53,109 nt of DNA from an uncultured Prevotellaceae bacterium (GTDB taxonomy: Bacteria > Bacteroidota > Bacteroidia > Bacteroidales > Bacteroidaceae). Below, one piece after another: positions 14,799 through 23,187 of the stretch. The notes beneath the pieces are model-generated. The model was not told where the DNA came from. It saw only the letters and a program-made list of their open reading frames with translations, and did no database searches. The position numbers and the translations under genes were made by a program. Positions within the stretch are counted from its first letter, which is position 1. Each line of letters starts with the position of its first letter. Location: NCBI GenBank assembly GCA_946410305.1, contig CAMJZV010000022.1, positions 1-53,109 on the forward strand, read 5' to 3'.

Positions 14799-15668
14799 AT
14801 GAATGAGTTAACAGCAAAAAGATTAGCGGTTATTAGGCATTTGTTTGAGAAAGGCAAGTCTTTGTCATACGAAGGCGAGCCTATGAATGGATTGTGTCTA
14901 TTACCCTTTCATGATAGCGTAGAGATGTTCATGAAGCTATGTGCTGATGAAAAAGGAATTCAAATTCCAAGGAATACTATGTTCATGGACTTTTTTGCTA
15001 AAATGCCAGCATTACAAGATAGGGCTCAGATGGATAGTCTAAATTCAAGAAGAGTGAGCCTTAAACATCATGGTCAAATGCCTTCCTCAATGGATGTGGA
15101 GTTAACCAGAGCTAATGTTATAGATTTCTATGAACATAATACTCCAGTCTTTTTTGGATGCAGACTGGAAGATGTATCTCTTGAAGTTTTGGTATCATAC
15201 CCGAAGGTTAGGGAGTATCTTCGTAAGTACCATGAGTTTATAGATGAAGGTAAATTTGGAGATGCACAGGCGCAATGTCAAATTGCATTTAGGGTGTTTC
15301 TGGAAGAATATCATAAGCATTATGACAGAGGATTTGACTTGAAGGCGGGACCTGCATCAGACTTAGATCACCTGAAGGATCCGCAATTTGAAAAGAACCT
15401 TGATAAGTATCTTGAAACCTTGAAGGATGCTGTGTATGGTTTGAACGAGGCTGTATCTATTATGAGTTTGGGAATCAACTATTTCCGTTATCATGAGTTT
15501 AAAGGGCTTGGACCTGCAATATCACATTGGTATGGGAATCCAGATAGTGAATATGATTATTATGTAGGGGGACTTCAAATCTACGACGAGGCTTCTGCTA
15601 AGGTTTGCTATGACTTTGTGATTGAAACGGTGTTGCAGTTGCAAGGGAAGAATGTGTTCTTGTACTGA
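14799..15668 (+). CDS. HEPN-like helical protein, unknown
   Basis: A 289-residue helical protein. Residues 84-92 read RRVSLKHHG, fitting the R-x4-H pattern of HEPN-type RNase domains and the LN.R..LKH.G pattern of DUF4145-like proteins. An upstream helix (FHDSVEMFMKLCADEKG) fits the first part of such a domain. The second half (residues 150-289) is a separate domain rich in Tyr/Phe with no known motif. It is followed 37 bases later by the split gene at 15706-16574, so the two probably form an operon. A defence role is plausible but unproven. Confidence 0.5.
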   Translation: MNELTAKRLAVIRHLFEKGKSLSYEGEPMNGLCLLPFHDSVEMFMKLCADEKGIQIPRNTMFMDFFAKMPALQDRAQMDSLNSRRVSLKHHGQMPSSMDVELTRANVIDFYEHNTPVFFGCRLEDVSLEVLVSYPKVREYLRKYHEFIDEGKFGDAQAQCQIAFRVFLEEYHKHYDRGFDLKAGPASDLDHLKDPQFEKNLDKYLETLKDAVYGLNEAVSIMSLGINYFRYHEFKGLGPAISHWYGNPDSEYDYYVGGLQIYDEASAKVCYDFVIETVLQLQGKNVFLY

Positions 15669-15705
15669 GGGAAGTCGGAGGAATAAATAACTAAAATCCT
15701 AGCTT

Positions 15706-16398
15706 ATGAAGAAAGATAAGGTTGAACTTGTTGAATGTCAGGAGTTCTTTGAACTGAAGCTGAATGTGGCTAATAGTCAGGTGCCTATTGCAGAGCTGAT
15801 AGAGTACCTGAAAAATACAGATAAGCTGTTTAAGGGGGTCAACCAGACTCTTAACGAAAAGTATGCAATAGGCTTTAATTCAATAGCAATTGAGGTAGTA
15901 CCTTTCGAGGAAGGAAGTTTTAGAATTCCTGTTTGGATTAAGAAATTAGTAAAGAATCCATATTTTGCAGGTATTGTTGTTGCTGTACTTGGGGATATAA
16001 TTACTGATTTGTTGAGAAATGAACTGGGTATTCATGAAATCCAAACCGAGAATCAAGTAGTAGTGGTGGAAGATAAGAAAATGCTTGAGAATAAAACCAC
16101 TGCAAACGCTTTGAGTAATATAGCGTCTTTGGTAATCAACAATGACAGTATAAGAGATATTACTGTTACTTACGATAAGAGTAATGGTGAACGTGAAAGA
16201 ATTAATGTTTCAAAAGAGGTACTGCGCGAAGTGGCTGAGTATGGTATAGAGGATGAACCAACTAGATATCTTCAGACTAACGTTACGTTAGAGATTGTAT
16301 CTCCTGTATTCTCAGAAGAACCCACAAATTGGAGAGTAAGGTATAATAATAAAGCTTTTACTGCAAGAATGGCGGATGCTGACTTTCTGGAGGTATGA
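15706..16398 (+). pseudogene. Unknown membrane-associated protein, probably 3'-frameshifted
   Basis: A 230-residue ORF with one hydrophobic segment (FAGIVVAVLGDIITDLL, near residues 87-103) in the middle, a soluble N-terminal domain and a beta-rich C-terminal domain (TNWRVRYNNKAFTARMADAD). The frame stops abruptly inside what looks like a continuing domain. A second ORF in the -1 frame (16395-16574) picks up with an equally plausible continuation (GIAFGKGDTILADFETVL). The original product was probably about 290 residues. A frameshift mutation is the simplest reading; programmed shifting is possible but lacks a clear slippery site. The family was not recognised. Confidence 0.5.
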
Positions 16399-16574
16399 AT
16401 GCTAAAGGTATTGCCTTTGGCAAAGGTGATACAATCTTGGCTGATTTTGAAACTGTACTGACAGATATTGCAGGTGGAGGTAGAACGAAGTACAATATAC
16501 TCAAAGTCCATTCATATCCGCGTTACACTAAAATAACAAGAGGTCGGGTTTCAGAACCTGATTTGTTTGAATAG
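16395..16574 (+). CDS. 59-residue continuation of the preceding gene
   Basis: Starts at an ATGA overlap with the 15706-16398 stop. It encodes MNAKGIAFGKGDTILADFET followed by VLTDIAGGG and a KYNILKVHSYPRY segment. The sequence reads like the end of the beta domain left open by the previous ORF. It could also be a separately translated, coupled small protein. Confidence 0.45.
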   Translation: MNAKGIAFGKGDTILADFETVLTDIAGGGRTKYNILKVHSYPRYTKITRGRVSEPDLFE

Positions 16575-16700
16575 GAAGGCGTAGCTAAAGATAATCTTGC
16601 TGGATGACAATCGAGCAAACACCGCTTTTGGCAATCTGAATGTGCTTGCAAAGCTCTTTCAGATTGGGATATGAGGGCGGGGATAAAAGGAAATGAAAAC

Positions 16701-16931
16701 ATGACGCAGGATGAGCGTTGGATAGCAAAATATAACGAAGTGGTTGAGTTTATCGAAACCAACCACAGGAATCCGTCACGTCATCGAATAGAAGAGCATG
16801 ATATGCTGAATTGGCTTAAAGCCACAAGAAAGAGAATGAATGCAGGGGAGTTAAAGCTAGAGAGGGTAGAGTCGTTCAAGAAGTTGTTGGAGTTGATGGA
16901 ACTGTATAAGCGGAAGAATCAGTACCAATAA
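16701..16931 (+). CDS. Small helicase-associated (HA) domain-like protein, copy 2
   Basis: A 76-residue protein starting MTQDERW, the same length and layout as copy 1 (130-360): IETNHRNPSRH, then LKATRKRMNAGELKLER, ending YKRKNQYQ. The start at 16701 is preferred over a frame from 16671 because it matches copy 1 exactly. It is probably a stand-alone nucleic-acid-binding domain; function unknown. Confidence 0.6.
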   Translation: MTQDERWIAKYNEVVEFIETNHRNPSRHRIEEHDMLNWLKATRKRMNAGELKLERVESFKKLLELMELYKRKNQYQ

Positions 16932-16982
16932 AAAAGGAGTGCTGCGGCAACAACACTCCTGAATTGAAGTAATTAAAACGAA

Positions 16983-17237
16983 TTACTTGCCAGAATCATT
17001 CAAATTGTACTGAGGACGATTACCGTTGTGGTTCTCCTTGTACGTAGCAATTCTGTCAGCTTCCCATGCTTCAGCTCCACTTCGAGTGGTGACGTTTCCA
17101 ACCTTAGTCATGCTGGTGAACTTCATGCCTTCGTTGCGATGCTCGGCTTCTCTGCGATCTAAATCGTTGGTGATGCCAACATAGACCACTTTGTTGCCTT
17201 TGCGAAGCTCGTACTTGTAAGTATCACGGTTTGCCAT
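16983..17237 (-). CDS. GIY-YIG domain protein
   Basis: An 84-residue protein with YELRKGNKVVYVGITND followed by DRREAEH. These are the first two motifs of a GIY-YIG nuclease (Y-x-L ... Y-V-G-I-T, then R-x-x-E/H). A later glutamate (GAEAWEADRIATYKEN) could be the metal-binding residue, and the end (NRPQYNLN) carries the usual Asn. Small free-standing GIY-YIG proteins occur as mobile-element or repair nucleases. It is transcribed towards HA copy 2 and away from the MqsR-like toxin pair. Confidence 0.75.
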   Translation of the reverse strand: MANRDTYKYELRKGNKVVYVGITNDLDRREAEHRNEGMKFTSMTKVGNVTTRSGAEAWEADRIATYKENHNGNRPQYNLNDSGK

Positions 17238-17574
17238 AATTACTATACAAAAATTACAATAATTGAAAAAATATTCCGTTCTATAAAAGCTAGACTATAG
17301 TAAATAGAACTTCGTAGCTGTGCCCAAAGCACGCGCGAGAGTAGTTCAGCCCTGCAGTTGCCCCTGTGGGGCTGACGTTATTATAACAAATAAGGAGGAT
17401 TGAGTTTCTTAGTTATCCCAACAGCCATCCTTTCGACTGCAAAATTACCAATCTTTTTTCATAATATCAACTTTTTGATTAGATATTTGAGTTAAAAACT
17501 GTAAATATTGGACTTTTTCGTTGAAATTGTACTATCTTTGCGTAGTAACTCGAATAAGTACACAAATAATCATA
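17238..17574. other. 337-base divergent intergenic region
   Basis: Carries the plus-strand -7 box TATCTTTG (17533-17540) for the toxin-antitoxin pair. A possible hairpin, CAGCCC about 17347 against GGGGCTG about 17366, sits in a more GC-rich patch (17320-17375) that contrasts with the AT-rich flanks. No gene is seen. Confidence 0.5.
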
Positions 17575-17925
17575 ATGGCTACTAAAGAACAAGTAGAAGA
17601 TTTTCTGAAGCGGCTAAAGGAAAAAATCAAGGTGTTCGACATCATATTCCGTGATGACAGGGGAAAGAACCAGCAGACACTGGCCACTTTGGAAATCACT
17701 CCAACTTACCGCAAGAAGGTTATCTTGAATATTGAACCAGAAGACTATTCGGAAGGACCAATTGTGGACACTCTCAACAAGATGGGGGAGATGTGGGTTT
17801 TCGGCAAAGACGTGAAAGGTCATGAGGTGTATATCAAAATCACGCTTGGCCAGCCGAACAACAGCACCATCTGCATTTCTTTCCATTTAGCAGAACATCC
17901 AATGAATTATCCATTTAAAAACTGA
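17575..17925 (+). CDS. MqsR-like toxin
   Basis: A 116-residue protein. Residues about 60-116 contain EDYSEGPIVDTLNKMGEMWVF then GKDVKGHEVYIKITLG and ISFHLAEHPMNYPF. This is the conserved C-terminal half of the MqsR-like (RelE-fold) toxins of Bacteroidetes. Such toxins are usually mRNA interferases. The start at 17575 (MATKEQVE) follows the promoter at 17533; a longer frame from 17521 would begin before that box. The stop overlaps the antitoxin start (TGATG), typical of a coupled type II toxin-antitoxin pair. Confidence 0.75.
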   Translation: MATKEQVEDFLKRLKEKIKVFDIIFRDDRGKNQQTLATLEITPTYRKKVILNIEPEDYSEGPIVDTLNKMGEMWVFGKDVKGHEVYIKITLGQPNNSTICISFHLAEHPMNYPFKN

Positions 17926-18929
17926 TGATTATGATTAAGCAGGTGATGAAAAGTCCGTTTAGCGGAGGTAATGCAGTGCTTCGTTGTGAACCGTCAACTT
18001 TGACGTTCCGCAAGGAGGAGTTCTGTTATATACATCAGTTTTACGAGTGCGAGGATACTCATGAGCGATTTACTACAACGGAACTGGACGAGGCAAACTT
18101 GGCCCAGGTGTATAACCAGTATCGTGCAAAATATGGCATCCCGTTCCCAGAAGAGATCAAACGTATACGCCAGCATTATGGTCTTTCGGCCACTAAGATG
18201 TCGGCAATCCTTGGCTTTGGCGAGAACCAATATCGCTTGTATGAGAATGGGGACATGCCCAGTGAAGCAAATGGAAAGGTGCTGATGTCTATCATGAATC
18301 CAGATGTGTTTCGTACATTTGTTGAAAATGCCCGAGGGCAGTTTGCTGAGGCTGACTATGAGAAATTGATGGCAAAGGCAAGCGTCTGGGGAAAAGAGAA
18401 GTATTCTACTGCTGTGGTTGACTATGTGTTTGGAAGGAGCCTCCGTGATATTAATAGTGGATATGCTGCATTGTCGATATCAAAGATTAAGAATATTTTC
18501 TTGTACTTTATTGAGAAGGGACATGGGGTGTTTATTACGAAGATGAATAAACTGGTGTTTTATACCGATTTTCTTTCGTATAGGCTGACAGGAAAGGGCA
18601 TGACGGGCTTAGCTTATAAAGCTATCCAACATGGGCCGGTGCCGGTTAGATGGGATAGAATATATAGTTTTTATGATGAGATTTGTCAGGAGATAGTAGT
18701 GTTCTCTGATGGTAGAGAAGGAACTGTGCTGAAATCAAATCTCTCTCCAGACTTGTCGGATTTCAGCGATGAAGAGCAGAGAATACTGGAAGCAGTATAT
18801 CATCGTTTTAAGAATGAAAGCCCAAGTCAGATATCTGAGACCAGCCACTTGGAAGAGGCGTGGAAGCAGTATGTAAACAGCGACAAATTGATAGATTTCA
18901 ACATGGCCTTCTCGCTGAAGGCATTGTAG
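17925..18929 (+). CDS. MqsA/Panacea-type antitoxin
   Basis: A 334-residue protein. The N-terminal part (to about 65) retains spaced Cys residues. It is followed by an HTH of the MqsA/Xre type (residues about 75-125, PEEIKRIRQHYGLSATKMS, ILGFGENQYRLYENG). The C-terminal half (about 180-334) is a DUF4065/Panacea domain (NIFLYFIEKG, NKLVFYTDFLSYRLTGKGMTG, YKAIQHGPVPV). Panacea domains act as general toxin-neutralising modules. The fusion pairs an MqsA-like DNA-binding part with Panacea, opposite an MqsR-like toxin, and probably autoregulates the 17533 promoter. Confidence 0.75.
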   Translation: MIMIKQVMKSPFSGGNAVLRCEPSTLTFRKEEFCYIHQFYECEDTHERFTTTELDEANLAQVYNQYRAKYGIPFPEEIKRIRQHYGLSATKMSAILGFGENQYRLYENGDMPSEANGKVLMSIMNPDVFRTFVENARGQFAEADYEKLMAKASVWGKEKYSTAVVDYVFGRSLRDINSGYAALSISKIKNIFLYFIEKGHGVFITKMNKLVFYTDFLSYRLTGKGMTGLAYKAIQHGPVPVRWDRIYSFYDEICQEIVVFSDGREGTVLKSNLSPDLSDFSDEEQRILEAVYHRFKNESPSQISETSHLEEAWKQYVNSDKLIDFNMAFSLKAL

Positions 18930-18937
18930 ATACGCAT

Positions 18938-19393
18938 ATGCCACAATCATTATCTAAGATTTACGTACATTTGGTGTTTTCCACCAAAGGCCGAACCGAA
19001 ACCATACCCAAAACACATTTGGCCGAGGTACATGCCTATGTGGCGGAGATATTCAACAACCACGGATGTCCCGCGATACAGGTGGGTGGAACCGCCAACC
19101 ATATACATATCTTGTTTTTGTTAGGTAAACAAGCGAATTTGTCCGAAATCGTGCGAACCGTAAAATCGAGCACCACACGATGGATCAACGAGAAGAACAA
19201 CAACCCGTTCCACAAGTTCTTTTGGCAGGAGGGTTACGGCGCATTTAGCGTTAGCAACAGTCATGTGGATGCGGTCATTAATTATATAAAAGGCCAGGAG
19301 GAACACCATAAAAAGGTATCGTTCCAAGACGAGTTCCGCAAGATTTGCCAGTTGTACAAGGCCGAATTGGATGAGCGGTATGTGTGGGATTAG
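18938..19393 (+). mobile_element. IS200/RAYT-type Y1 (HUH) transposase
   Basis: A 152-residue Y1 transposase. HUH is visible as NHIHILF, and the catalytic Tyr is in VINYIKGQEEHHKK. The start MPQSLSKIYVHLVFSTKGR is typical; a frame from 18860 adds an unrelated leader. It lies 8 bases after the antitoxin stop. Two tandem palindrome-rich units follow immediately (19395-19775), the arrangement expected of a REP-associated tyrosine transposase, which nicks and moves REP hairpins. No IS terminal ends are evident. Confidence 0.85.
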
Positions 19394-19394
19394 T

Positions 19395-19775
19395 TATTAG
19401 CCCCCTACAGGGGCAATTATTTTATCGGGTCCCTGAGACCCAGGGGCAAGCCCCGGGGCTGTGTTATAACACCCCTTCGGGGTTATTAAATGCCCTGTAG
19501 GGGCAATATAACGGAGCATAGGGCCTCGGCCCTACGTGAATGGGTATCCACCCCATCCACCGCCCCTGTAGGGGGCTCATATTCGTTATACGCCCCTTAC
19601 AGGGGCATTTTTTATTTTATATACGTTCGTGTACCCAGGGGCAAGCCCCCGGGCTGTGTTATAACACCCCTTCGGGGTTATCGATGCCCTGTAGGGGCAA
19701 TATAAACTAGCGTAGGGGCTCGGCCCTACGTGAATGGGCATTCACCCCATCCACCGCCCCTGTAAGGGGCTCATA
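19395..19775. repeat. Two tandem REP-like palindromic units after the transposase
   Basis: Unit 1 spans about 19399-19577 and unit 2 about 19591-19771, with high identity between them. Each unit holds a series of GC-rich hairpins in the same order: GCCCC.TACAGGGGC, AGGGGCAAGCCC..GGGCT, AACACCCCTTCGGGGTT, TGCCCTGTAGGGGCA, TAGGG..TCGGCCCTA, GAATGGG....CACCCCATC and CGCCCCTGTA.GGGGC. This explains the 497-base stretch without a gene between 19394 and 19890. The units are the likely substrate of the adjacent transposase. Confidence 0.85.
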
Positions 19776-19803
19776 ACTCTTTTCTACAACTCACCCGCCC
19801 CTC

Positions 19804-19873
19804 CTTGAGCTACGCTCGAGTTCCGTCACGACTCGGGATAGCCTAAGCAAGCTTAGCTCTCCTCTCGCTGCTC
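19804..19873 (+). repeat. GTCACGACTCG hairpin repeat, copy D2
   Basis: Contains CGTCACGACTCG and TAGCTCTCCTCTCGCTGCTCC, as in D1. Its hairpin stem is AGCCTAAGC / GCTTAGCT around an AA loop, with one bulged base at the same place as D1. It ends just before the truncated HA gene and seems to have replaced that gene's start. Confidence 0.75.
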
Positions 19874-19890
19874 CGTCACTTGGCATGTAA

Positions 19891-20109
19891 GAGAAGTGGT
19901 TGAAAAACTATAATGAGGTAAAGACCTTTATAGAAACGAATCATAGGAATCTTTCCAAATATGATTTGGAAGAGAGACGACTTTTTACGTGGATGAAGCA
20001 TAACCGGAAGCAGATGAATGCGGGGGTGTTGAAGCCAGAGAGAGTTGCGGCGTTTAAAGAGTTGCTGGCGCTGTGTGAACAATATAAGAGGAAGAATCAA
20101 TACGAATGA
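19891..20109 (+). pseudogene. Truncated helicase-associated domain-like gene, copy 3
   Basis: The frame after a TAA at 19888 reads EKWLKNYNEVKTFIETNHRN and continues to YKRKNQYE, matching copies 1 and 2 from their sixth residue on. The first residues (MTQ.. in the other copies) are missing, and repeat D2 ends immediately before. Translation could restart at the TTG at 19900, giving 69 residues. It is probably a 5'-truncated copy. Confidence 0.6.
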
Positions 20110-20293
20110 CCGCGAAGGCTTTGTTGGCTGAAGCAGACTGAGCCTGAAGCGGTGCAAAAATGTGAAAATAGGGCTGATTTCTGAGCGGAATCGGCCTTTT
20201 TTAGTAAGAAAAACGTTAAAAAGGTTGTAACGTTACAACCATTTAGGGATTTTTTTTGTATCTTAGCAGCCGAAATTACAATGATTCGCACCG

Positions 20294-21361
20294 ATGAAGC
20301 ATCTGAATATTAAAAAGGCACTGGCGGCATGGCAGGAGTTACAACCTCTATCGGAGAAAGATAGGGAGAGGCTAAGTCGTAGATTCACCGTAGACTTTAA
20401 CTACAACAGCAACCATATTGAGGGTAATACGCTGACGTATGGGCAGACGGAGATCCTGTTGCTGTTTGGAAAGGTGATAGGTGAGGCTGATGTGCATGCA
20501 GTACAGGAGATGACGGCGAGCAATGTGGGTCTGAAGATGATGACTGAGGAGGCTCGCGTGAAGGAGATGCCGCTGACGCAGAACTTTATCCGAACATTGC
20601 ATAAAACATTGTTGAGGGAGGATTATACGGTGTATCGCAATCTGCCCGGAGGACAGCAAACTAGCTATGTTATCTATGCTGGGCAGTATAAAACTCGACC
20701 GAACAGCGTGATTACCCGCTATGGTGACCGTATTGAGTATGCTTCGCCAGAGGAGACACCAGGGCTGATGACGGATTTGGTGGATTGGTACAATGAGGCT
20801 GAAAAGGAAGGGAAGTTGTCGCCTATTGAACTGGCGGCGTTGTTTCACTACCGCTACATCCGCATTCACCCGTTTGAGGATGGTAATGGACGTATTGCCC
20901 GCCTGATGGTGAACTTTATATTGATGCGTCATGATTATCCGATGATAGTGGTGAGAAGCCGCAAGAAGAGCGAATATCTGGAGGCCCTGCATCAGGCTGA
21001 TATGGAAGTAGGGCCTGTGCCTGCAGACGGTGCTCATGCTGAGATAAAGGACATCAGGCCTTTCATGAAGTACTTCAACGAGTTGGTGGCTACGGAGGTG
21101 TACAACGATGTGCTGTTTGTGAGCGAGAAGGATGAGCACGTTTGGTGGTATGACGGGGAGAGGATAGCTTTCCGTACGCCGAACTACACGAAGATTCTGA
21201 ACGCCATGCGCACGCTGCCTACGCTGACGCTGGCAGACATGATGGAAGAAACGGGCATCAGCATGGCTGCCATACAGAAACTGCTGGACAGGCTGATTGA
21301 GAAGAAGTATGTGGAGCGGGGCGAGAAGGATGGCAGCTGGCGGGTGTTTGTGACACAGTGA
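20294..21361 (+). CDS. Fic-domain AMP-transferase
   Basis: A 355-residue protein. The Fic motif HPFEDGNGR is at residues 192-200. An N-terminal inhibitory helix motif of the (S/T)xxxE(G/N) type reads SNHIEGN at residues 39-45. The Fic core spans roughly 90-245. The C-terminal 100 residues form a winged helix (TLADMMEETGISMAAIQKLLDRL). This layout matches class II Fic proteins, which AMPylate targets and are auto-inhibited by their own helix. A -7-like box and a T-rich stretch precede it. The gap 20110-20293 holds only a terminator-like GC patch. Confidence 0.9.
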   Translation: MKHLNIKKALAAWQELQPLSEKDRERLSRRFTVDFNYNSNHIEGNTLTYGQTEILLLFGKVIGEADVHAVQEMTASNVGLKMMTEEARVKEMPLTQNFIRTLHKTLLREDYTVYRNLPGGQQTSYVIYAGQYKTRPNSVITRYGDRIEYASPEETPGLMTDLVDWYNEAEKEGKLSPIELAALFHYRYIRIHPFEDGNGRIARLMVNFILMRHDYPMIVVRSRKKSEYLEALHQADMEVGPVPADGAHAEIKDIRPFMKYFNELVATEVYNDVLFVSEKDEHVWWYDGERIAFRTPNYTKILNAMRTLPTLTLADMMEETGISMAAIQKLLDRLIEKKYVERGEKDGSWRVFVTQ

Positions 21362-21380
21362 GTAATTGAAGGACAGGGGT

Positions 21381-21803
21381 TCACTTCAGTTCCTTGATGA
21401 CTTTCCAGGCTTCTTCATCAGAATATCTGTTGAAAGCCTGTTCTTCATCACCATCAAGATAACAAGCATCGCCGGGCAATGGCCACAGATGCCTACTCAT
21501 ATCCACATGCCCATTGGCCTTAAAGCAGACACCCTCTTCCTCTAACAAGGTCCGCTGGCGACTCCACCCTGGAGCAGTACGCCCCTCTTTATTCACCACC
21601 CGATGACAAGGCAGTTTCTCCGCCCCAGGCGAATACCTCAATGTGCGTCCCACCATCCGTGAATGACTTGGCCATCCCGCCAATGCTGCGATATGCCCAT
21701 AGGTCGTCACCTTCCCACGAGGTATCTGGCTAACTATGTTCAGCACATCTTCACCAAAGCTCCTTGCCTGCTCTGGCGACATCTTATCAGGATAGTCCTT
21801 CAT
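21381..21803 (-). CDS. MGMT-family methylated-DNA cysteine methyltransferase
   Basis: A 140-residue single-domain protein with IPRGKVTTYGHIAALAGWP, SRMVGRTLR (arginine finger) and LPCHRVVN. Cys66 is the acceptor cysteine, so it is not an alkyltransferase-like protein, which would have Trp there. The N-terminal ribonuclease-like domain of Ogt is missing, as in many short forms. The C-terminal 35 residues beyond the core (DACYLDGDEEQAFNRYSDEE) are not part of the usual family. It removes O6-alkyl groups from guanine and is one of several alkylation-repair genes in the next 10 kb. Confidence 0.85.
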   Translation of the reverse strand: MKDYPDKMSPEQARSFGEDVLNIVSQIPRGKVTTYGHIAALAGWPSHSRMVGRTLRYSPGAEKLPCHRVVNKEGRTAPGWSRQRTLLEEEGVCFKANGHVDMSRHLWPLPGDACYLDGDEEQAFNRYSDEEAWKVIKELK

Positions 21804-21994
21804 TTCTTTGGCTTATTATTTATGGTGCGAATATACAACTTTTCCGTGAAAAATTCTCCCTTTCTAGTATTTTTTCTCAATTTCTGATGAAAAATAGGAA
21901 ATGTTACATGGAAAATGAAGATATTTTCATGTTTTTGATGAGATATGAAGAAAAATGACTATCTTTACAGCGTGAATCTAAAACAAATAGACGT

Positions 21995-22612
21995 ATGGGA
22001 AAGTTTGAACTGATGGCGCTACCGTATGCGGTCGACGCATTGGAGCCGGTGATAAGCAAGCAGACGCTGGAGTTTCATCATGGGAAGCATCTGGCGGGGT
22101 ATGTGAATAACCTCAATGGGTTAGCCTCACCCCCTAACCCCTCTCCAAAAGGCGAGGGGAGCCTTGGGGAATTTGAGGCGTTGAAAGAGCTTGTGCTTCA
22201 TAGTGAGGGAGCAATCTTGAATAACGCTGGTCAGATTCTGAACCACAATCTGTACTTTGAGCAGTTCGGTGCGCCTAAGGCCGACAATGCGCCTACGGGA
22301 AAATTGGCAGAGGCCATCGTGCGCGATTTCGGATCGTTCGAGGCGTTCAAGGAGGCATTCCAGAAGGGTGGAACTACGCTCTTTGGCTCTGGTTGGGTGT
22401 GGCTGTCGGCCGATAAGGAAGGTAAGCTCGTGATTACGCAGGAGACGAATGCGTCGAACCCCATTCAGAAGGGCTTGAAGCCGCTGCTGACCTTCGATGT
22501 GTGGGAGCATGCGTACTATCTGGACTATCAGAACCGTCGTCCTGATCACCTCGCTGCCCTCTGGCAGATCGTGGACTGGAACGTCATCGAAAAGCGCTAT
22601 CAAAACAAATAA
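21995..22612 (+). CDS. sodB: Fe/Mn superoxide dismutase with an in-frame repeat insert
   Basis: A 205-residue SodB. Metal ligands are visible in [10 protein letters not shown] (first His), LNHNLYF (second), and [15 protein letters not shown] (Asp and His). FGSGWVWL is also typical of iron enzymes. Residues about 43-57 ([15 protein letters not shown]) have no counterpart in usual SodB proteins. They are encoded by a CCCC/GGGG repeat at 22127-22162, in the loop after the first helix, where extra residues may be tolerated. A rubrerythrin gene follows 32 bases later, so the two probably act together against oxygen stress. Confidence 0.9.
   Translation: MGKFELMALPYAVDALEPVISKQTLEFHHGKHLAGYVNNLNGLASPPNPSPKGEGSLGEFEALKELVLHSEGAILNNAGQILNHNLYFEQFGAPKADNAPTGKLAEAIVRDFGSFEAFKEAFQKGGTTLFGSGWVWLSADKEGKLVITQETNASNPIQKGLKPLLTFDVWEHAYYLDYQNRRPDHLAALWQIVDWNVIEKRYQNK
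22127..22162. repeat. CCCC/GGGG palindromic repeat inside sodB
   Basis: CCCCTCTCCAAAAGGCGAGG lies within a longer imperfect palindrome. It closely matches 30196-30231 (inside another gene) and an intergenic copy at 45537-45568. In sodB it is read as [11 protein letters not shown]. Confidence 0.85.
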
Positions 22613-22644
22613 TATATTTTTTAACCAACAAAAAAAAGAGACTT

Positions 22645-23187
22645 ATGAAAGAACTGAAAGGAACAAAGACCGAGCAGAACCTCAAGGAGGCTTTTGCAGG
22701 CGAGAGTATGGCACGCAACAAGTACACGTATTTTGCTTCTAAGGCCAAGAAGGACGGTTACGTGCAGATAGCCGCTATCTTTGAGGAGACAGCTGCCAAC
22801 GAGAAGGAGCATGCGAAGATGTGGTATAAGTACCTAAATGGTGGAAGCGTGAGCGATACGAAGACGAACCTGGCGGATGCTGCCAATGGCGAGAACTTCG
22901 AATGGACGGATATGTATGCGCGTATGGCCCAGGAGGCCCGCGAGGAGGGTTTTGACGAGATTGCCGCGAAGTTTGAACTCGTTGGTGCCATCGAGAAACA
23001 TCACGAGGAGCGCTACCGCAAACTGCTGAAGAACATCGAGGATGCGGTGGTCTTCTCACGCGAGGGGGATGTGATCTGGCAGTGCAGCAACTGCGGCCAT
23101 ATCGTCATCGGCAAGAAGGCTCCCGAGGTGTGTCCCGTGTGCGACCATCCGCAGAGCTATTTCCAGATCAAGGCGGAGAATTATTGA
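22645..23187 (+). CDS. rbr: Rubrerythrin
   Basis: A 180-residue peroxide-reducing protein. The diiron four-helix bundle fills residues 1-145 ([40 protein letters not shown]). A C-terminal rubredoxin domain has CSNCGH and CPVCDHP binding one iron. It detoxifies hydrogen peroxide in anaerobes and pairs naturally with SodB just upstream. The stop overlaps the TTG start of glycerate kinase (TTGA). Confidence 0.95.
   Translation: MKELKGTKTEQNLKEAFAGESMARNKYTYFASKAKKDGYVQIAAIFEETAANEKEHAKMWYKYLNGGSVSDTKTNLADAANGENFEWTDMYARMAQEAREEGFDEIAAKFELVGAIEKHHEERYRKLLKNIEDAVVFSREGDVIWQCSNCGHIVIGKKAPEVCPVCDHPQSYFQIKAENY

Noticed and set aside
17320..17375. Possible small RNA or riboswitch upstream of the toxin-antitoxin pair
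   Set aside because: There is a weak hairpin and higher GC, but no known riboswitch motif or clear promoter/terminator pair around it.
19490..19705. A 71-residue ORF in the REP-like array
   Set aside because: It is a translation of the tandem hairpins (Pro/Gly/Arg-rich) and differs between the two units, so it is not a gene.
20372..21139. A 255-residue minus-strand ORF opposite the Fic gene
   Set aside because: It is a shadow of the Fic gene, His/Leu-rich and motif-free; Fic has its intact active-site motif.
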